NCBI GenBank assembly: GCA_947179485.1
Contig: OX359247.1
Coordinates: 53,603,131-53,667,130, forward strand
Source: Allacma fusca
Taxonomy: Eukaryota > Arthropoda > Collembola > Symphypleona > Sminthuridae
Reading direction: 5' to 3'
Length of the DNA stretch: 64,000 nt
Shown piece after piece: positions 1 through 10,921 of this stretch. The position numbers and the translations under genes are program-made. Below the pieces are notes generated by a model, which worked only from the letters and a program-made list of their open reading frames with translations, was not told the DNA's origin and made no database searches. Numbering within the stretch: position 1 is the first letter of the stretch; every line of letters starts with the position of its first letter.

Positions 1-1088
1 TATATATTTGCCTTCATACAAGTGTGTTTTCGTGCTGCCTACATACATGCCTTTATGACCGCGTGTACGCAGGCTAAAGGCGTGACCCGCGGGTAAAAAT
101 TCGTATCCCGCCCGTGCGGGTTATGAGCGGGTTCGGGTTTAATGTCTTGTAGTGTTGCAAGTTGCCGACCGGGTTGGGTTTTAATCGTATTTCAACGGGG
201 CGGGTCGGGTTGTACTTCATGCATATAGTGGGGGTTCGGGCTCGATTTAAATATACGTTGGGCCCGCAAGCTGCCCGCAAAACGTTTAAATTTCAATCAA
301 CGACGTTTAGGAATTTTCCAGGAGAATTATATGGTTTGCGTCCATTTGTGATGGCTCGCACGTTTGTGCCTTCGTATGTAAGTGTTGATTGTTACTATTC
401 CTGTTTCATCGTGTTTCTCGCTTATCATTGTGTGACTGTGAAGTTTTGAAGTACGTTTTGAAGTTGCTGCTCTGAACTCAAAAATAAAAGCATGTAAAAT
501 TCCTTAGCGCATTATTCTTTCAATTAGTTAACGTTTCCTGCGAAGAGATTTTCAAACACAAAATGACATGAACTAAAAACGAAACCTGCTAAAGATAATA
601 AAACATTTAAAAAACTTAAACAATATTTATTCTTCGGTTTACACTTCTGTTTTAAACATTGTGGTGGAGGATGATTCAGAAATCAGAAGAAGACCGAAAG
701 AGAAGCGAATCTGACAGCGGTTTACTAAGTTATTAAAAAACTGCGGGGACCCGCAAGCTGGTTCGGGCCCTGTCAGCTGAAACCTAGCGGGCTGCGGTCT
801 GGCGTGGGCCTAAAAAATTACTATCGGGACGGGGCGGGTCGACGTTTCAGAGGTTGACTTTCGGGTCGGGCGGGTTCGGGTTACGTAATTGTGGGTAAGA
901 CTCGGGTTGGGTTGGGAAATGGCCTGAGGGCCACGCCTTTAATGCAGGCGTACATTTCCTATTTTATAGGCATTTTGTCTGCAAAAATCAGTGCACCCTA
1001 TTTTGCCTATAATTTTTTCTGAAAATAGCTCGCACCCTATAAATAGGCCTACAAGTAGGACTGCATGTAGGATAGGCTAGCATCTTTG
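1..1088. repeat. TAGGC-word MITE, left end outside the window
   Basis: Low-complexity DNA rich in the word TAGGC/GCCTA ends at 1088 with GCATCTTTG, the reverse of the CAAAGATGC terminus seen in relatives at 34312-35206 and 59101-59669. Its outer parts (1-74 and 950-1088) match 34330-34520 in reverse orientation, so it is one element split by the MITE at 75-941. The left terminus and its target duplication are off-window. No coding potential is seen. Confidence 0.65.
75..941. mobile_element. hAT-like MITE, GGGTTCGGGT word family
   Basis: Inverted ends TAAAGGCGTG at 75 and CACGCCTTTA ending at 941. The flanks ACGCAGGC (67-74) and ATGCAGGC (942-949) form an 8-bp target duplication with one mismatch. 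Arrays of CGGGTTCGGGT-type words occupy both subterminal regions and the middle is AT-rich. The 95-residue open frame at 162-449 lies across the word array and is not a gene. The element sits inside the older TAGGC-word element. Confidence 0.8.
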
Positions 1089-2413
1089 CCCCTAAAAATG
1101 AGTTTTATGTCTATGCGTTGTATGCTTCTCAACACTCGTCATGTACCTCTTCCATATATGTGCAGAGCGGTGGCACATTTCCTAATTACAGTATAGTTAC
1201 GAAAGTTCTTATAACTTAAATTTTCTTCAAGTTTGATATAACACATGCGAGACTATTTCTTGGAAATAGATTGAATTACAGGGTTCTGCACAGTCCTATT
1301 ATTTACATCCAACGTTCTTGTAAGGTGAAAAGACAAATACATTGCGGTAAATAAGGCGCTGACGGCGTAGTAAAATTCTGGGATCTTTAAACGGTAACGC
1401 ACCACGCCGATATAAAATATTTTGGACACATGTTGGTCATAAAAAATTAAATTTGCTGACAGGGAGAGACCTGGTAACAGACTCGTTCTGGTAGGGTTGA
1501 TTTGGATTTAACCAAATGATTTAAACCACACTGTTTTTTAATAAAAACCAATGGTTTAAAAAAGCGTACAAATCTTCTGAAATGTTAAGATTTTCAATCC
1601 AAAATGTTTAGTACATTTCGCCGTGAAAAAACTTTTTGAATTCCACTCATGCCAATTGTACTCATCTCCTTTATTACTTGTTTTTTTACTGCATCTTTGT
1701 CGTGAACTCTAAATTCGGAATCGTTCGGGAAATAAAAAAAGCTGCCAAACTGGCGTTTATACTGCAAAGTAATCGTCAAAGCTATAACACGTCGAATATT
1801 TAATGCTTTATAATACTTCCTAAGTTTACGAAATTAATAAGTTTGTTCAAATTTACGTGGTTTTGCATATTAATGAACATTTTTGATTGAAATCTTGTTT
1901 AAACAAAAAAAAACCAGTTGTTTGGTTTTTTGAAAAGAACCAATAAACCCCAATCCTGCGTTCTGAGGAAACACATGAAAGGAATACATAAATTATTATA
2001 GCATTCTACAGAGAATTTGCATTGAATTTCATTCTCTATTTACACAATGAGGGGACATTTTTTCAGTATTTTCCCTCTTTGTAGGGATACGTCCAAAATA
2101 CATATATATATGATTTATTAGCCTACCTTAGTGTAATATGTTAGCGAATAAACACTTCCCCTATAATGCAATTTAATTTTTAATGCTCTGATTTCCAGTA
2201 GCAAGAATCCCATTTTCGAATGTTCAAAATGGAATCAGGGTTGTATTTCTTTCTAATAACTAATTATAGAGAATTATTTACAACAGATAATTATACGTAC
2301 ACACCAGCCCTCTATTTTCAAAATTGGATTTAGTCCTATATTGTAACATAAAATTGTTGGTAATTTGGGGATCGTTTTTCTTTAAAATCAAAATGAATTA
2401 ACAATAACAAGAA
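1089..2413. repeat. Conserved intergenic block upstream of CRAL-TRIO copy 1
   Basis: No gene seen. The stretch is collinear with blocks at 10570-16480, 22640-24960, 30185-31010 and 43155-44960. Shared landmarks are a CTAATTACAGTATAGTTACG stretch, an ACGGTAACGCACCACGCCGA stretch, CCTTAGTGTAATATGTTAGC and AACAGATAATTATACGTACA. These order the five tandem units. A MITE at 1492-1958 interrupts it. Confidence 0.75.
1492..1958. mobile_element. hAT-like MITE, GGTTTAAACC word family
   Basis: Starts TAGGGTTGATTTGG and ends CCCCAATCCTG. Flanks CGTTCTGG (1484-1491) and CGTTCTGA (1959-1966) form an 8-bp duplication with one mismatch. The empty site is visible at 44478-44488, where CGTTCTGG runs directly into GGAAACACC. 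It is related to the element in intron 4 of copy 3 (32727-33206). Subterminal words are TTTAAACCA and ACCAATGGTTTAAA. Confidence 0.85.
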
Positions 2414-2766
2414 CATCCAGTAAACCACGACTTTAAGGATCTATGTTTTGCCAATGTAAGTAGCCAATGTCGGCTGAATGCACGTCTTGGCCGCAGGGCC
2501 TTTGCTATAGGCAGACAAGATTTATGCCAAGTCGGAGCCATCATGGTACCATTAAAAAACCACCATTCATTGATACATGGCTAGCAACATAATAAAATTA
2601 TTTAGTTTAATAATTGCTGGAGTATCGGCAATTTTTTTAGTGCAAGTCAATATCCAAAAACTATTTGGTTTGATCCTGGCAGCCATTATGCAGCAGGCAG
2701 TTTTAATAAACGCGGATTGCAGTTCACCCCCATGGTACCAACAATGGCCCAACATTGGGCCATGTA

Positions 2767-4122
2767 TAGGCATTGGCATACCGATATAGCCATACGATAT
2801 TATCGTTCATATCGTTCATTTGTCCAAACGATAATTGAACGATAATTCTCGTAAACTTTGAACGATTTATCTGTCAGTTTCCATATCGTAAATACGTGGT
2901 TCAATTCCCCAAATAATGATTCACTCCCAACATTTTAATGTATATTAACTAATTCAAAACATCATGTCAGTCAGCTCATAATAATACCATGTAAATTCCT
3001 TGTTTCCTCAAAACATACGTTAAAACATAGGTGTAACTTACAGCATTTGCTCATTGTCAGAACCAGTTTTTCTGTAATTAATACCAAGTTTGTTTCTGCT
3101 GGAATCAAAATATACTTGGTGGAACCTGCGTGATTCCTTACTGTTCTCACCAGTTTCAGAAAAATTCAATACCAATTATGCTGTCAGTGGGGTTAAAATA
3201 AACATGGTTTGCCTTACGTAAATCCCAGTGATGCGCCCGTTACGTTACTTTTACCGACAATAACGGAATAACGCCGTTTTTTAACGCAACGGCCTATATT
3301 TGGAGCAGACAATAACGTAACGGTAACGGAACTAGGGTGTGCTAAACATTTATCAGGATAACAATAACGCTTAAGCGGCAAGTAAAAGGAGAAAAATGAA
3401 TTTGAAAAAAGGACAAATGTTGAGATTACCGCACCGGGTAGTCGGGATGCGGATCACATTGCAGGTGAATCAAGAACTACACAGAAACTGTCAATTGCCT
3501 TTTTGCTATATTTTCTGCATACCAGGTACATCTGGCAACACTAGTTGTTTGACATTTTAGTTTATAACGAGCGGACAATAATGGTAACGATAACGAAAAG
3601 TAACGGCTATTTTATATTTTGTAATGGTAACGAAAATTAACGCTGGAGTATTACCGTTGTCTTGTAGTAACGGAACGGTAACGCTGAATTTTTCATACGA
3701 TATTTAGTAATGTAATGATAATGAACGACAATTGTAAAACCTATCATAATAGTGTAACGTAACGTAACGAAACTGTGGATGCGCATCTCTGGTAAATCCT
3801 GAATGTCAGTACCAGTTCTCATTCAATTAATACCAACTATAGTCGGGGTGTTCCGAATGGGATCAGAAAAAGAAAAGTTTGATAATTTTCCGAACAATGC
3901 ATTTTTGTAGCACTTTTTGTTTAAAACAGTAGTAACACGGTGAGTATTAAATTAATTATCAATACTTCGGCAGTGTCGGTCGATTATTTTTATATTTTAT
4001 ATTATTAAACGATGCGTTTCAAATTGAAACAAATATCGTTATATCGTTCTTCGATATCGTTATCGTCATTTTTAGGATGAACGATAACGATATTTAAAAA
4101 ATCACCGATATGCCAATGCCTA
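2767..4122. mobile_element. MITE, ATCGTT word family, interrupted
   Basis: Inverted ends TAGGCATTGGCATACCGATA at 2767 and CGATATGCCAATGCCTA ending at 4122. Subterminal ATCGTTATCGTT/AACGATAACGAT words occur on both sides. The adjacent 8-mers (GCCATGTA and CTGAAAGC) do not match, so the target duplication is decayed or the boundary is off by a few bases. The TAACG-word MITE at 3226-3791 is nested within it. Confidence 0.7.
3226..3791. mobile_element. hAT-like MITE, TAACG word family
   Basis: Perfect 8-bp duplication GTAAATCC at 3218-3225 and 3792-3799. Ends are CAGTGATGCGCCC and GATGCGCATCTCTG. The subterminal regions are arrays of GTAACGGTAACG/CGTTACGTTAC words. It is nested inside the 2767-4122 element. 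Confidence 0.9.
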
Positions 4123-4200
4123 CTGAAAGCCTTTGAGGGACCTATGTAGGCATGCGGCATGCCAACATGTTGCCATATAATATGCTGCCTGCATTAATAA

Positions 4201-5382
4201 TGAACTCTGAGGTCAATGGGTAAAATAAAATAACAGCGGTTGTCTTAGATCATTTCGTCCATTGAGGTGGGAGATATCGGAAATTTTCGGTTTTGCACTG
4301 TAACCAGGATAATTCCTGAACTGGTCAGCCGATTTTAACCTAGTTTTTGCTACTTTACGAAAAATTCCATTGTCCAGGTCAGCTTTTTAAGTGATTTTGA
4401 AATTCAAAAAATCAACTACAAATTTTGGTCATTTTTGAACAATTTTGAATTTTGGGAAAATACTAAACAATCAACAGGTTGAAAATCGTTCCCAATATGT
4501 CAGTTGTGATAAATAAATTTATTTAGTACATATTCCCGACATTTCATGACTTTACGAAAATTTTAATTGTTTTGAATTTTTAAATTACATCAAAAGCTGA
4601 CGTGGGCAATGGAATTTTCCGTAGAATAGCAAAAATTTGGTCAAAATCGGACAACCAGTTTAAGAATTATTCGGGTTACGGTGGAAAACCGAAAATGCCC
4701 GATATCTCCCGCCCCAACGGACGAAATGATCTACGACCACTGCCGTTATTTTATTTTACCCATAGACCTCACATTTCATGCTACCTAATTGTATTTCGCC
4801 AAAAAGTCTTGCAGGCCACTCACCAGAGCTTCTGTCGGGGACAAACCCCTGTCTCGTCCCCGTCCCGTCCGGATATTTTTTCAAAACCTTTGTCCCCAGT
4901 CCCGTCCCGACAATCGGGACACGGTGACAAAATCCATGTCCCCGTCCCGTCCCCAAAAACTTCAAAAATCGTTGTCCCCTGTCCCGTCCCGAAAGTCGGG
5001 ACATGGGGACAAAAACCATGTCCCCGTCCCGTCCCCAAAAGTTTTAAAAAACGTTGTCCCCGGTCCGGGACATGTGAACAAAATTCTTGTTCCGTCCCGA
5101 AAATTACTAAAAACAGTTGTAGACATTCTTTTACCAAAAATCGGAACATGAGGAAAACTTTGTTCAAAAAATATTTGTCCAAAAACATAAGAAAACACAA
5201 TTTTTGTTGTCCCCGTCCCGTCCCGATTATAATGGGGACAATTGTTTTGTCCCTGTCCCGTCCCGAATACGACATGGGGACAATTATTTTGTCCCCGGGG
5301 ACGTCCCGTCCCGGTCAGTCCAGTGTCCCGACGGGACGTCCCTGTCCCCGGCAGAACCTCTGCCACTCACACATTTTAACCC
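4201..5382. mobile_element. Foldback element, copy 1 (left end truncated, MITE inserted)
   Basis: Two long inverted arms face each other: about 4205-4430 and 4550-4790. Examples are GGGTAAAATAAAATAAC near 4217 against GTTATTTTATTTTACCC near 4745, and TTCCATTGTCCAGGTCAGC near 4366 against its imperfect complement near 4595. The right terminus is GTTTTAACCC-like, ending near 5382. The 539-bp MITE at 4824-5362 lies in the right arm. Complete relative: 16722-17430. Confidence 0.75.
4824..5362. mobile_element. hAT-like MITE, GTCCCG word family
   Basis: Perfect 8-bp duplication CCACTCAC at 4816-4823 and 5363-5370. Ends are CAGAGCTTCTGTCGGGGACA and CCCCGGCAGAACCTCTG. The body is largely GTCCCCGTCCCGTCCCG words, including GGGACGTCCCGTCCCGG near the right end. 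The overlapping open frames on both strands here come from the repeat. A fragment of the same family is at 42385-42492. Confidence 0.9.
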
Positions 5383-5961
5383 TTGAAATGAAACTTGGAT
5401 TCCACGGGTAATTCAGACTTTAATTCAATAAAAAGTAAGTTAACAAGTTATGGAAATGTTCTGTGTAATTATATGAAGCGTGAAAACCAGTTTTTTTCTA
5501 GTCAGAAGATTTGACGTCATAATTTATTTATTCTCCTAAACTTTTTGTGGTGGTCATCCATAATATCTTCTTCTATACGCCATGCTGATTCGAAGCACAT
5601 GTTTTGTAATAATTTTTCATCCGCATCCTCTGCAGTTTATCACTGGGAGAAAGCATGACTGTAGTCCAAGATAACCAAATGACATTGTGAAAAAATTAAT
5701 TTTAATTTGTTTCAATCTGGAATACTTGTGAAAAATATTTCTACTTGCAAAACTAGTTTTCAAGGTTCAACTTTACTGAAGTAAGTTTTCTCATTCCATG
5801 TTGCCAAAAACAATCAGTAATGCATAAGAACCTTCTATGCAAAGTTGCAAACAGGAGCATAAACTGACATGTGGAGTTGGCATAAAAAATCTGACATTAT
5901 ATGGGAAAAATAAACTCAACTCTTTCTTTCTAATTTAAAAAATTAACGAGGTCTCTATGAT

Positions 5962-5969
5962 TATAAAAG
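5962..5969 (+). promoter_or_regulatory. TATA box of CRAL-TRIO copy 1
   Basis: TATAAAAG lies about 180 bp before the ATG at 6143. The same TATAAAAGCTG...GCTGGAACTTGTGGTGAACA context recurs upstream of all five units, so conservation supports it as the core promoter. Initiation is expected about 30 bp downstream, near GGTGAACAGAC. The upstream stretch 5390-5961 is the conserved unit flank and holds no gene. Confidence 0.75.
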
Positions 5970-6142
5970 CTGAAGTTGCTGGAACTTGTGGTGAACAGAC
6001 TTGTCCTAACTAACCTCTAGTAATAAACAGACTGAATTGTACTAATAGTAATTACTTTAATTCCGAATTATTGTAACTTGGAAGTTACATATATAAAATA
6101 TTTACATATAATTAATTACATAGATAAAATAATTGCGTCCCA

Positions 6143-7250
6143 ATGGCTCGCTATGTTCTAGCCGTTTTCGTAACTATAGCTACCTTTCTTCAGTTGATAC
6201 TGGCCCAAACGGAGATCCCACACGATGTAAGTTTGCTATTTAGTTTACTTTTAGAATGATAACTAAATGAAGCATCTCAATTTTAAGGTGTATTATTAAT
6301 AAATAGAACGAAATACTAAAGTGGGAGCCTTCCAAGGAAATGAAGACTAAATATCCGTACTACCTCAGTGGTTACGATGACGAGGGAGCTCCAGGTACGT
6401 AAACCACCTATTTATATTTTTTCTACAAATCTTAAAAATGTACCAATGTATTTAGTGTTAATAGAAATTGTGTACAATACATTAGATGGGAATGTAGCTG
6501 CAGAGTTTAATTTAAATTAAATTTTATTTACTATCAAAATCAAAACTTTTATTTCAGTATGGATCGTTGAATTTGGGAAGTGGGATTTAAAATCAGCAGC
6601 GGAAGCTGGTGGCGAGATCACTGAAAATTTCGACAAATATGTCCATCAGTACTTTGCTACATTGGTAAATAGTACAGGCGATATTTCTGCCAATCAAGGA
6701 TTTTTTGCCATTCTAGATCTCGAAGGTTACGATATAACTCAGGCAAAAAGTGTCCCAGGTATTTCTGATATATACTAAACTGAGATGGAAACACCGATTA
6801 TAGCAATTTAGAAAAATCCACTCAATAATGATTTCTTGAACTGTTGAGTACAGGTATTCAAAAATTCTTATGGATGGCTCAAACATTTGTTGATGCTGTT
6901 AAAGGAGATAAGTTCAAGGGTGGAATCTTTATTAATGGTCAGATACAAATTACTTTCTCAAAATCTTTTTATTTAATGACATAATGCTACATGGAAACAA
7001 ATACTACAATATTTGTCTAAAGTATTTATTCCTAAAATTATTTATTTATTACATTGCAGTCAACAATTTCTTCGAAAATGTGTGGAAAGTTGCCGGACCA
7101 ATCTTGGGTAAATATTTTAATACCGTTACTGTGTTTGGTACTAACTCTGAAGCCTGGAGATCTCAGTTACTCCAGAAAATTCCTCAAGATCAGCTACCTG
7201 AATGGTATGGTGGGTCCAAAAGTCACAAACCAATCAAAGTCTTTGGATAA
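6143..7250 (+). CDS. Secreted CRAL-TRIO (Sec14-like) lipid-binding protein, copy 1
   Basis: Five exons, 6143-6226, 6307-6394, 6558-6758, 6854-6937 and 7060-7250, with GT-AG introns, encode 215 residues. Residues 1-21 (MARYVLAVFVTIATFLQLILA) look like a signal peptide. The mature part resembles the CRAL-TRIO lipid-binding fold: YPYYLSGYDDEGAPVWI near the start, NQGFFAILDLEGYD in the middle, and TVFGTN...LLQKIPQDQLPEWYGG at the end, the family's TVFG and LP-YGG motifs. The usual N-terminal helical domain and any GOLD domain are absent, so this is a minimal, probably extracellular, carrier of a hydrophobic ligand. The ligand cannot be told from sequence. AATAAA lies at 7418-7423. Exon 4 ends with a non-consensus donor, G|GTCAGA. 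The start was chosen because ATG plus signal peptide is conserved in all copies. Confidence 0.9.
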
Positions 7251-7442
7251 AAGCCTGTGTAGAGTCTTGTGATTAATTAGCAAAAATTTCTACAGCCCGT
7301 TTGAGTACTTTCATTCATACTCACAGTCAGACTAGGCGCTTAAACATTTACACCTAACTCCTTGTTATTTTTACTCTACTCTGTTGAACTTTTCTCCCCC
7401 GTGCAATGCTTATTTACAATAAAAGTTAATGCTGGGTTGTAT

Positions 7443-8232
7443 CAGGGCTGGAGTATTCGAAAAATACGGATACGATTCTGATTAAGATTAATCCTAACGG
7501 ATTCCAATCCCAATTCAAATGTATTTGTTTCAAAAAATAAAAATTCCAATCCAATTTATTCGAATATTAATGATTGGAGCTCCTAGAGTCCCGAAAAACA
7601 TTGTAACTTTGCAATTAAATTTAAACCAGAAAGTATCTAAATTCGGCAATTATGAATGAAAATATGCCAGACCATCTTATAAAGGCAGTGCTGCTTAATC
7701 TACACATGTATCATAACCGTATAAAACTTCACTTTGTGTTTCAGGGATACTAGATAGTAAAAAAGTGAGCTGCATACTTTTTCCACTGACAAAATTAGAC
7801 CCCTTTTTATCAATTGAGAAAATTACTGACAAATGAATTCATTGCATACAGATTGCAGAAAATTTATTTCCAGAAAAAAATTATTATAGTTGCTCAGCGT
7901 CATTTTGTGGAGACAAACGTAAGCCTAAATTTTGTATTCCAATGAGTAGTTTAAAAAAGTTATATAATGGCTGACTAAAAACTTCTTTTGTTGTTGTTTG
8001 AATTTAGGAGATAAACTTCAAAATGTCACGGATTTTTCGGATATCTAAGCATTGGATACAGTATTCAAATATATTTTGAATACTAATTCGAATACAGATA
8101 TTTCTTTTCGATTCAATATAGATTTAAATACTTGAAAAAATATATTTACAAATACCAGTTCCGATAAAAATACCACAAATAGGAATGAAATACCGATTCC
8201 AATTCTAATTCCGATTCGAATGACCAGCCCTG
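7443..8232. mobile_element. hAT-like MITE, CAGGGCTGG/ATTCGAAT family, in the 3' end of copy 1
   Basis: Perfect 8-bp duplication GGTTGTAT at 7435-7442 and 8233-8240. Ends are CAGGGCTGGAGTATTCGAA and TTCGAATGACCAGCCCTG. The empty site is intact at 28534-28545 and near 33700. Subterminal words are ATTCGAATAC and CCGATTCC. It separates the two AATAAA signals that lie about 30 bp apart in the sister copies; the distal one is now at 8249-8254. Confidence 0.92.
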
Positions 8233-8254
8233 GGTTGTATAGACATTGAATAAA

Positions 8255-8898
8255 AGCTACTTTTCTTAACACCAGAGGATGCTCTCGTGGTTACAATTGA
8301 AAGTTATTATTTACTACTTCCATAAGTGAGGTACTTTTATCATCAAATAATATTTATTCAGGTTTCAGTGTTGAAACCGTGACGTTCTATTTGTTGTATA
8401 GGATAAGGAAAACCGTAAATGTGTGGAATAAAATGATTTCCGGACCAGCAACTACTGTATTAAATTACGGAATATTTTGTGTCCATTGGTGGGAATTTTC
8501 CATTTATGGTGGGTTTCAACTGCTGTCAAATTAAAGTTTTATGGAAAAATAGTCATCCCTATAGAAGCATTTGGTTCTACTCTTTCTTAGACTTTCTCCA
8601 ACTTGCAATTATTCTTCTTGCAAGAAAATCGGAACATATGTATGTATTTTACTAAGGTAGTGTTTAGAGAAATCAGTACATTAGCTTAGAACAAGCTACA
8701 GAGACTTGTTAGACATAATTTCCGGAATATTTGCTCCTTTTATTGTTTATTATAGTTTTCATGTAACCAAGAGAATTTCCGCTAGCTTCCCAAATAATTA
8801 TGGAATTTAACCCTTTGACTAAGGGAATGGTAAAGTAATAATTATTCAAGTACGGGGAGTAGGAAGGCGTTTGTTCCCATGTAGGTTGTTTATATGTA
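8255..8898. repeat. 3' flank of copy 1 and start of shared spacer
   Basis: 8241-8335 matches the 3' flanks of the other copies (GGATGCTCTCGTG, CTTCCATAAGTGAGGTAC). 8335-8600 shows nothing recognisable. 8610-8895 is collinear with 20395-20690 (CAAGAAAATCGGAACATAT, GTAATTTCCGGAATATTTGC), a piece of the duplicated intergenic spacer. No gene seen. Confidence 0.6.
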
Positions 8899-9622
8899 CA
8901 GTCGGTGGCCACAATTTTGCATTACAACGGGGTTTAAATGGTCTCCAATGGATAACTCCAATAGGACTTGTACTAAACTGTTGCAGTTTTTATAATTTAA
9001 AAATATAGATGTTAGGAAGAGATAGGTAGGAAAAAAGTAAGGATTTTGTAGGTCAAACAAGTGTAATAATATTTATAAACAAAAAAAGTGAGAATTCGTT
9101 GTCAAAATTTAGCATTATTATCAACACCCTTTGGTTTTAATAGCGGGTGGCCTTACCACGGAACTAAATAAGTTCCTGAATTGTTTCGGGGACCGACCGC
9201 ATCAGTTTTTGCATCTTTTTAGATGATATACTGTACCACACTTCAGTGATAATCTCAAGTAGCTCACGATTATTCTTGGACGGATTGCGGCCACCACGGA
9301 GCCAACGATCAAGCTCCCCCAAAAGGTTTTGAATGAGATTCATGTGGGGCGATTCCGCAAATCATATGAGGACATTTATGTTGATCTTCTGAAATCATGT
9401 TAGCGCAGTATTGGAGGTACGCTACGAGACGTCGTCCAGCTTAAAAAAGTATTTCCTGATTTTTTTAAAATTTCTTGAAAGATTCCTCAAATTTTTCAGA
9501 AGGATGGACTGATAGATCTTCTTTTTGGTGATGGTTTGAATGTTTACTAGATTCCCTAAGACATTAGCAAAAAACCAGCCCCATACCAGCACCGGCAAAC
9601 ATAAAAATGAGCATGGGTTAAA
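8899..9622 (-). pseudogene. Degenerate Tc1/mariner transposon with transposase C-terminus
   Basis: After a TA at 8897-8898 the sequence CAGTCGGTGGCCACAATTTT resembles a Tc1-type terminus. On the minus strand, 9357 down to the TAG at 9164-9166 reads as a Tc1-like transposase end containing GELDRWLRGGRNPSKNNREL and ending MRSVPETIQELI. Upstream, after stops and frame changes, VLVWGWFFANVLGN near 9600-9560 corresponds to the family's VWGCFS...GVG region. The NPIEN motif carrying the catalytic Glu reads NLIQN, so the DDE triad is broken. The other inverted terminus was not found. The sister spacer at 20690 lacks the insertion. Confidence 0.75.
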
Positions 9623-9912
9623 ATAATGCTTACAACAGGGCTTGTTTTAGATTGTAGCAAACAAGTTTATCTTCTCTGTGTTTCACGGTAAACTTGTTGA
9701 ACCCTTTTATTAAGTATATTTTGAATACTAATTCGAATACAGATATTTTTTTCTTTTCAGTGTCAGTACGGATTCTAATCAGTATGGATTTAAATATATT
9801 TGTATTTGACAAAATATATTTAAGAATACCAATTCCGATAAAAATACCAAAAAGGGAATGAAATACCGACTCCACTAACTTCTAATAATTCCGGTTCGAA
9901 TGATTAACCCTG
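9623..9912. repeat. 3' fragment of the CAGGGCTGG/ATTCGAAT MITE
   Basis: About 9712-9912 matches the right half of the elements at 7443-8232 and 21196-21962 (TATATTTTGAATACTAATTCG, CGGTTCGAATGATTAACCCTG). The left half is replaced by the mariner remnant and a short unassigned stretch (9623-9711). It ends CCCTG and is followed by CTGCAGAG, the same target 8-mer that flanks the complete copy at 21188. This shows that both spacers descend from one already-inserted ancestor. Confidence 0.75.
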
Positions 9913-10775
9913 CTGCAGAGCTCGTTATTCTGACCCAGTTACTTTCAAAATTAATACAAGTATATTATATGCACATTTCTTCACAGAATTCTTTGCATTT
10001 GTCCAAGTTAAAATTTTGAGGTCATAGTTGTATTTAACACCGTACTCATCGATCCAAGCAATGTTTCTATTCAAAACTTGTGTTCCAGGGATTCAGTCTG
10101 GACCTCTAGAGAACAGATAATAGGTTCGACTTAAGTTAAACCATGGACATCGAAACTTTTTTATGCATTTCTAATCAATTCAATAAGGATCGATCAATAA
10201 ATTGACTACAATATGTCAACTTATTTGACCTAAGGAGGTCACAGCCATGGTCCGGAAGAAAACTAAGCTTGCCTGTTGAAAATTAAGATTATAGAACGAT
10301 ATGTGACATGTGATTAGGTGAACAAAGGTTTCTATCTTAAGGCTCAATATTCTCCGTATGATGGATGTTGCTGATTAAACCCTACGGAAAGACGTCATGA
10401 TTGCTAATTGAGTTTCAAAGAATAATTGAGCTACAATGCTTGTCTGAACTTTCAGCTGTAATATTGTATAGTTGCCTGTTTCTACTTTGCCTGCGTATTT
10501 GATGAATAAATTTTCCTTACATTTCAAATAGGAAAAAGTATTATTAACTGTTCGCTGATGTTTCCTAATAATTACAGTATAGTTACGAAAGGCTTTTGAA
10601 ATTTTTTCTTTAGGCTTGTTATGAGGCTTTCGATACTAGTTCTTGCCAATAGAAGTATTGAATTAGATGGTACAGTACAGTCTTACTATATCGAACCATG
10701 TCAGTCATATTGACACCTCTAGTTGATCGTTCTTGTAAGGTGAGACGAATACGTTGCGGTAACTAAGGCCCTGAT
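9913..10775. repeat. Conserved spacer block I and unit-2 upstream block
   Basis: Collinear with 21963-22900 and 42500-43360, and with 28970-29232 in inverted orientation. Landmarks are AAGATTAAAGAACGATATGTGACTTG-type sequence, TGATTAAACCCTACGGATAGACGTC and GATGAATAAATTTTCCTT. 10560-10775 begins the shared upstream block of the next unit. No open frame of interest and no gene seen. Confidence 0.7.
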
Positions 10776-10921
10776 TATAGCTCCTCACGAGTTCGAGTAC
10801 GGGTCGAGTACGGTATCAACTTAAGATTGATACTTGTACTCGCCGGTCGAGTATCCGTTCTCGTACTCGAACTTGAGTATATTTCTAACGAGTTTCAGAG
10901 CGAGTATGAGTGCGTTCAAAG

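Larger units (their letters stand above)
2414..4200. repeat. Composite insertion with nested elements
   Basis: Compared with the sister units, about 1.8 kb is inserted here. The outer parts (2447-2766 and 4123-4190) carry GCCAATGT/GGCATGCC words and a near-perfect palindrome, ATGGCCCAACATTGGGCCAT, near 2743-2763. Inside it lies the ATCGTT-word element, itself interrupted by the TAACG-word element. The opposed 70-residue frames at 2567-2789 are a by-product of this symmetry. Confidence 0.6.

Noticed and set aside
4602-5411. A 269-codon plus-strand frame and opposed 134- and 151-codon frames
   Set aside because: They span the foldback arm and the GTCCCG word array. Composition is Pro/Ser/Arg repeats from the words, and a MITE boundary with perfect 8-bp duplication lies inside the frame.
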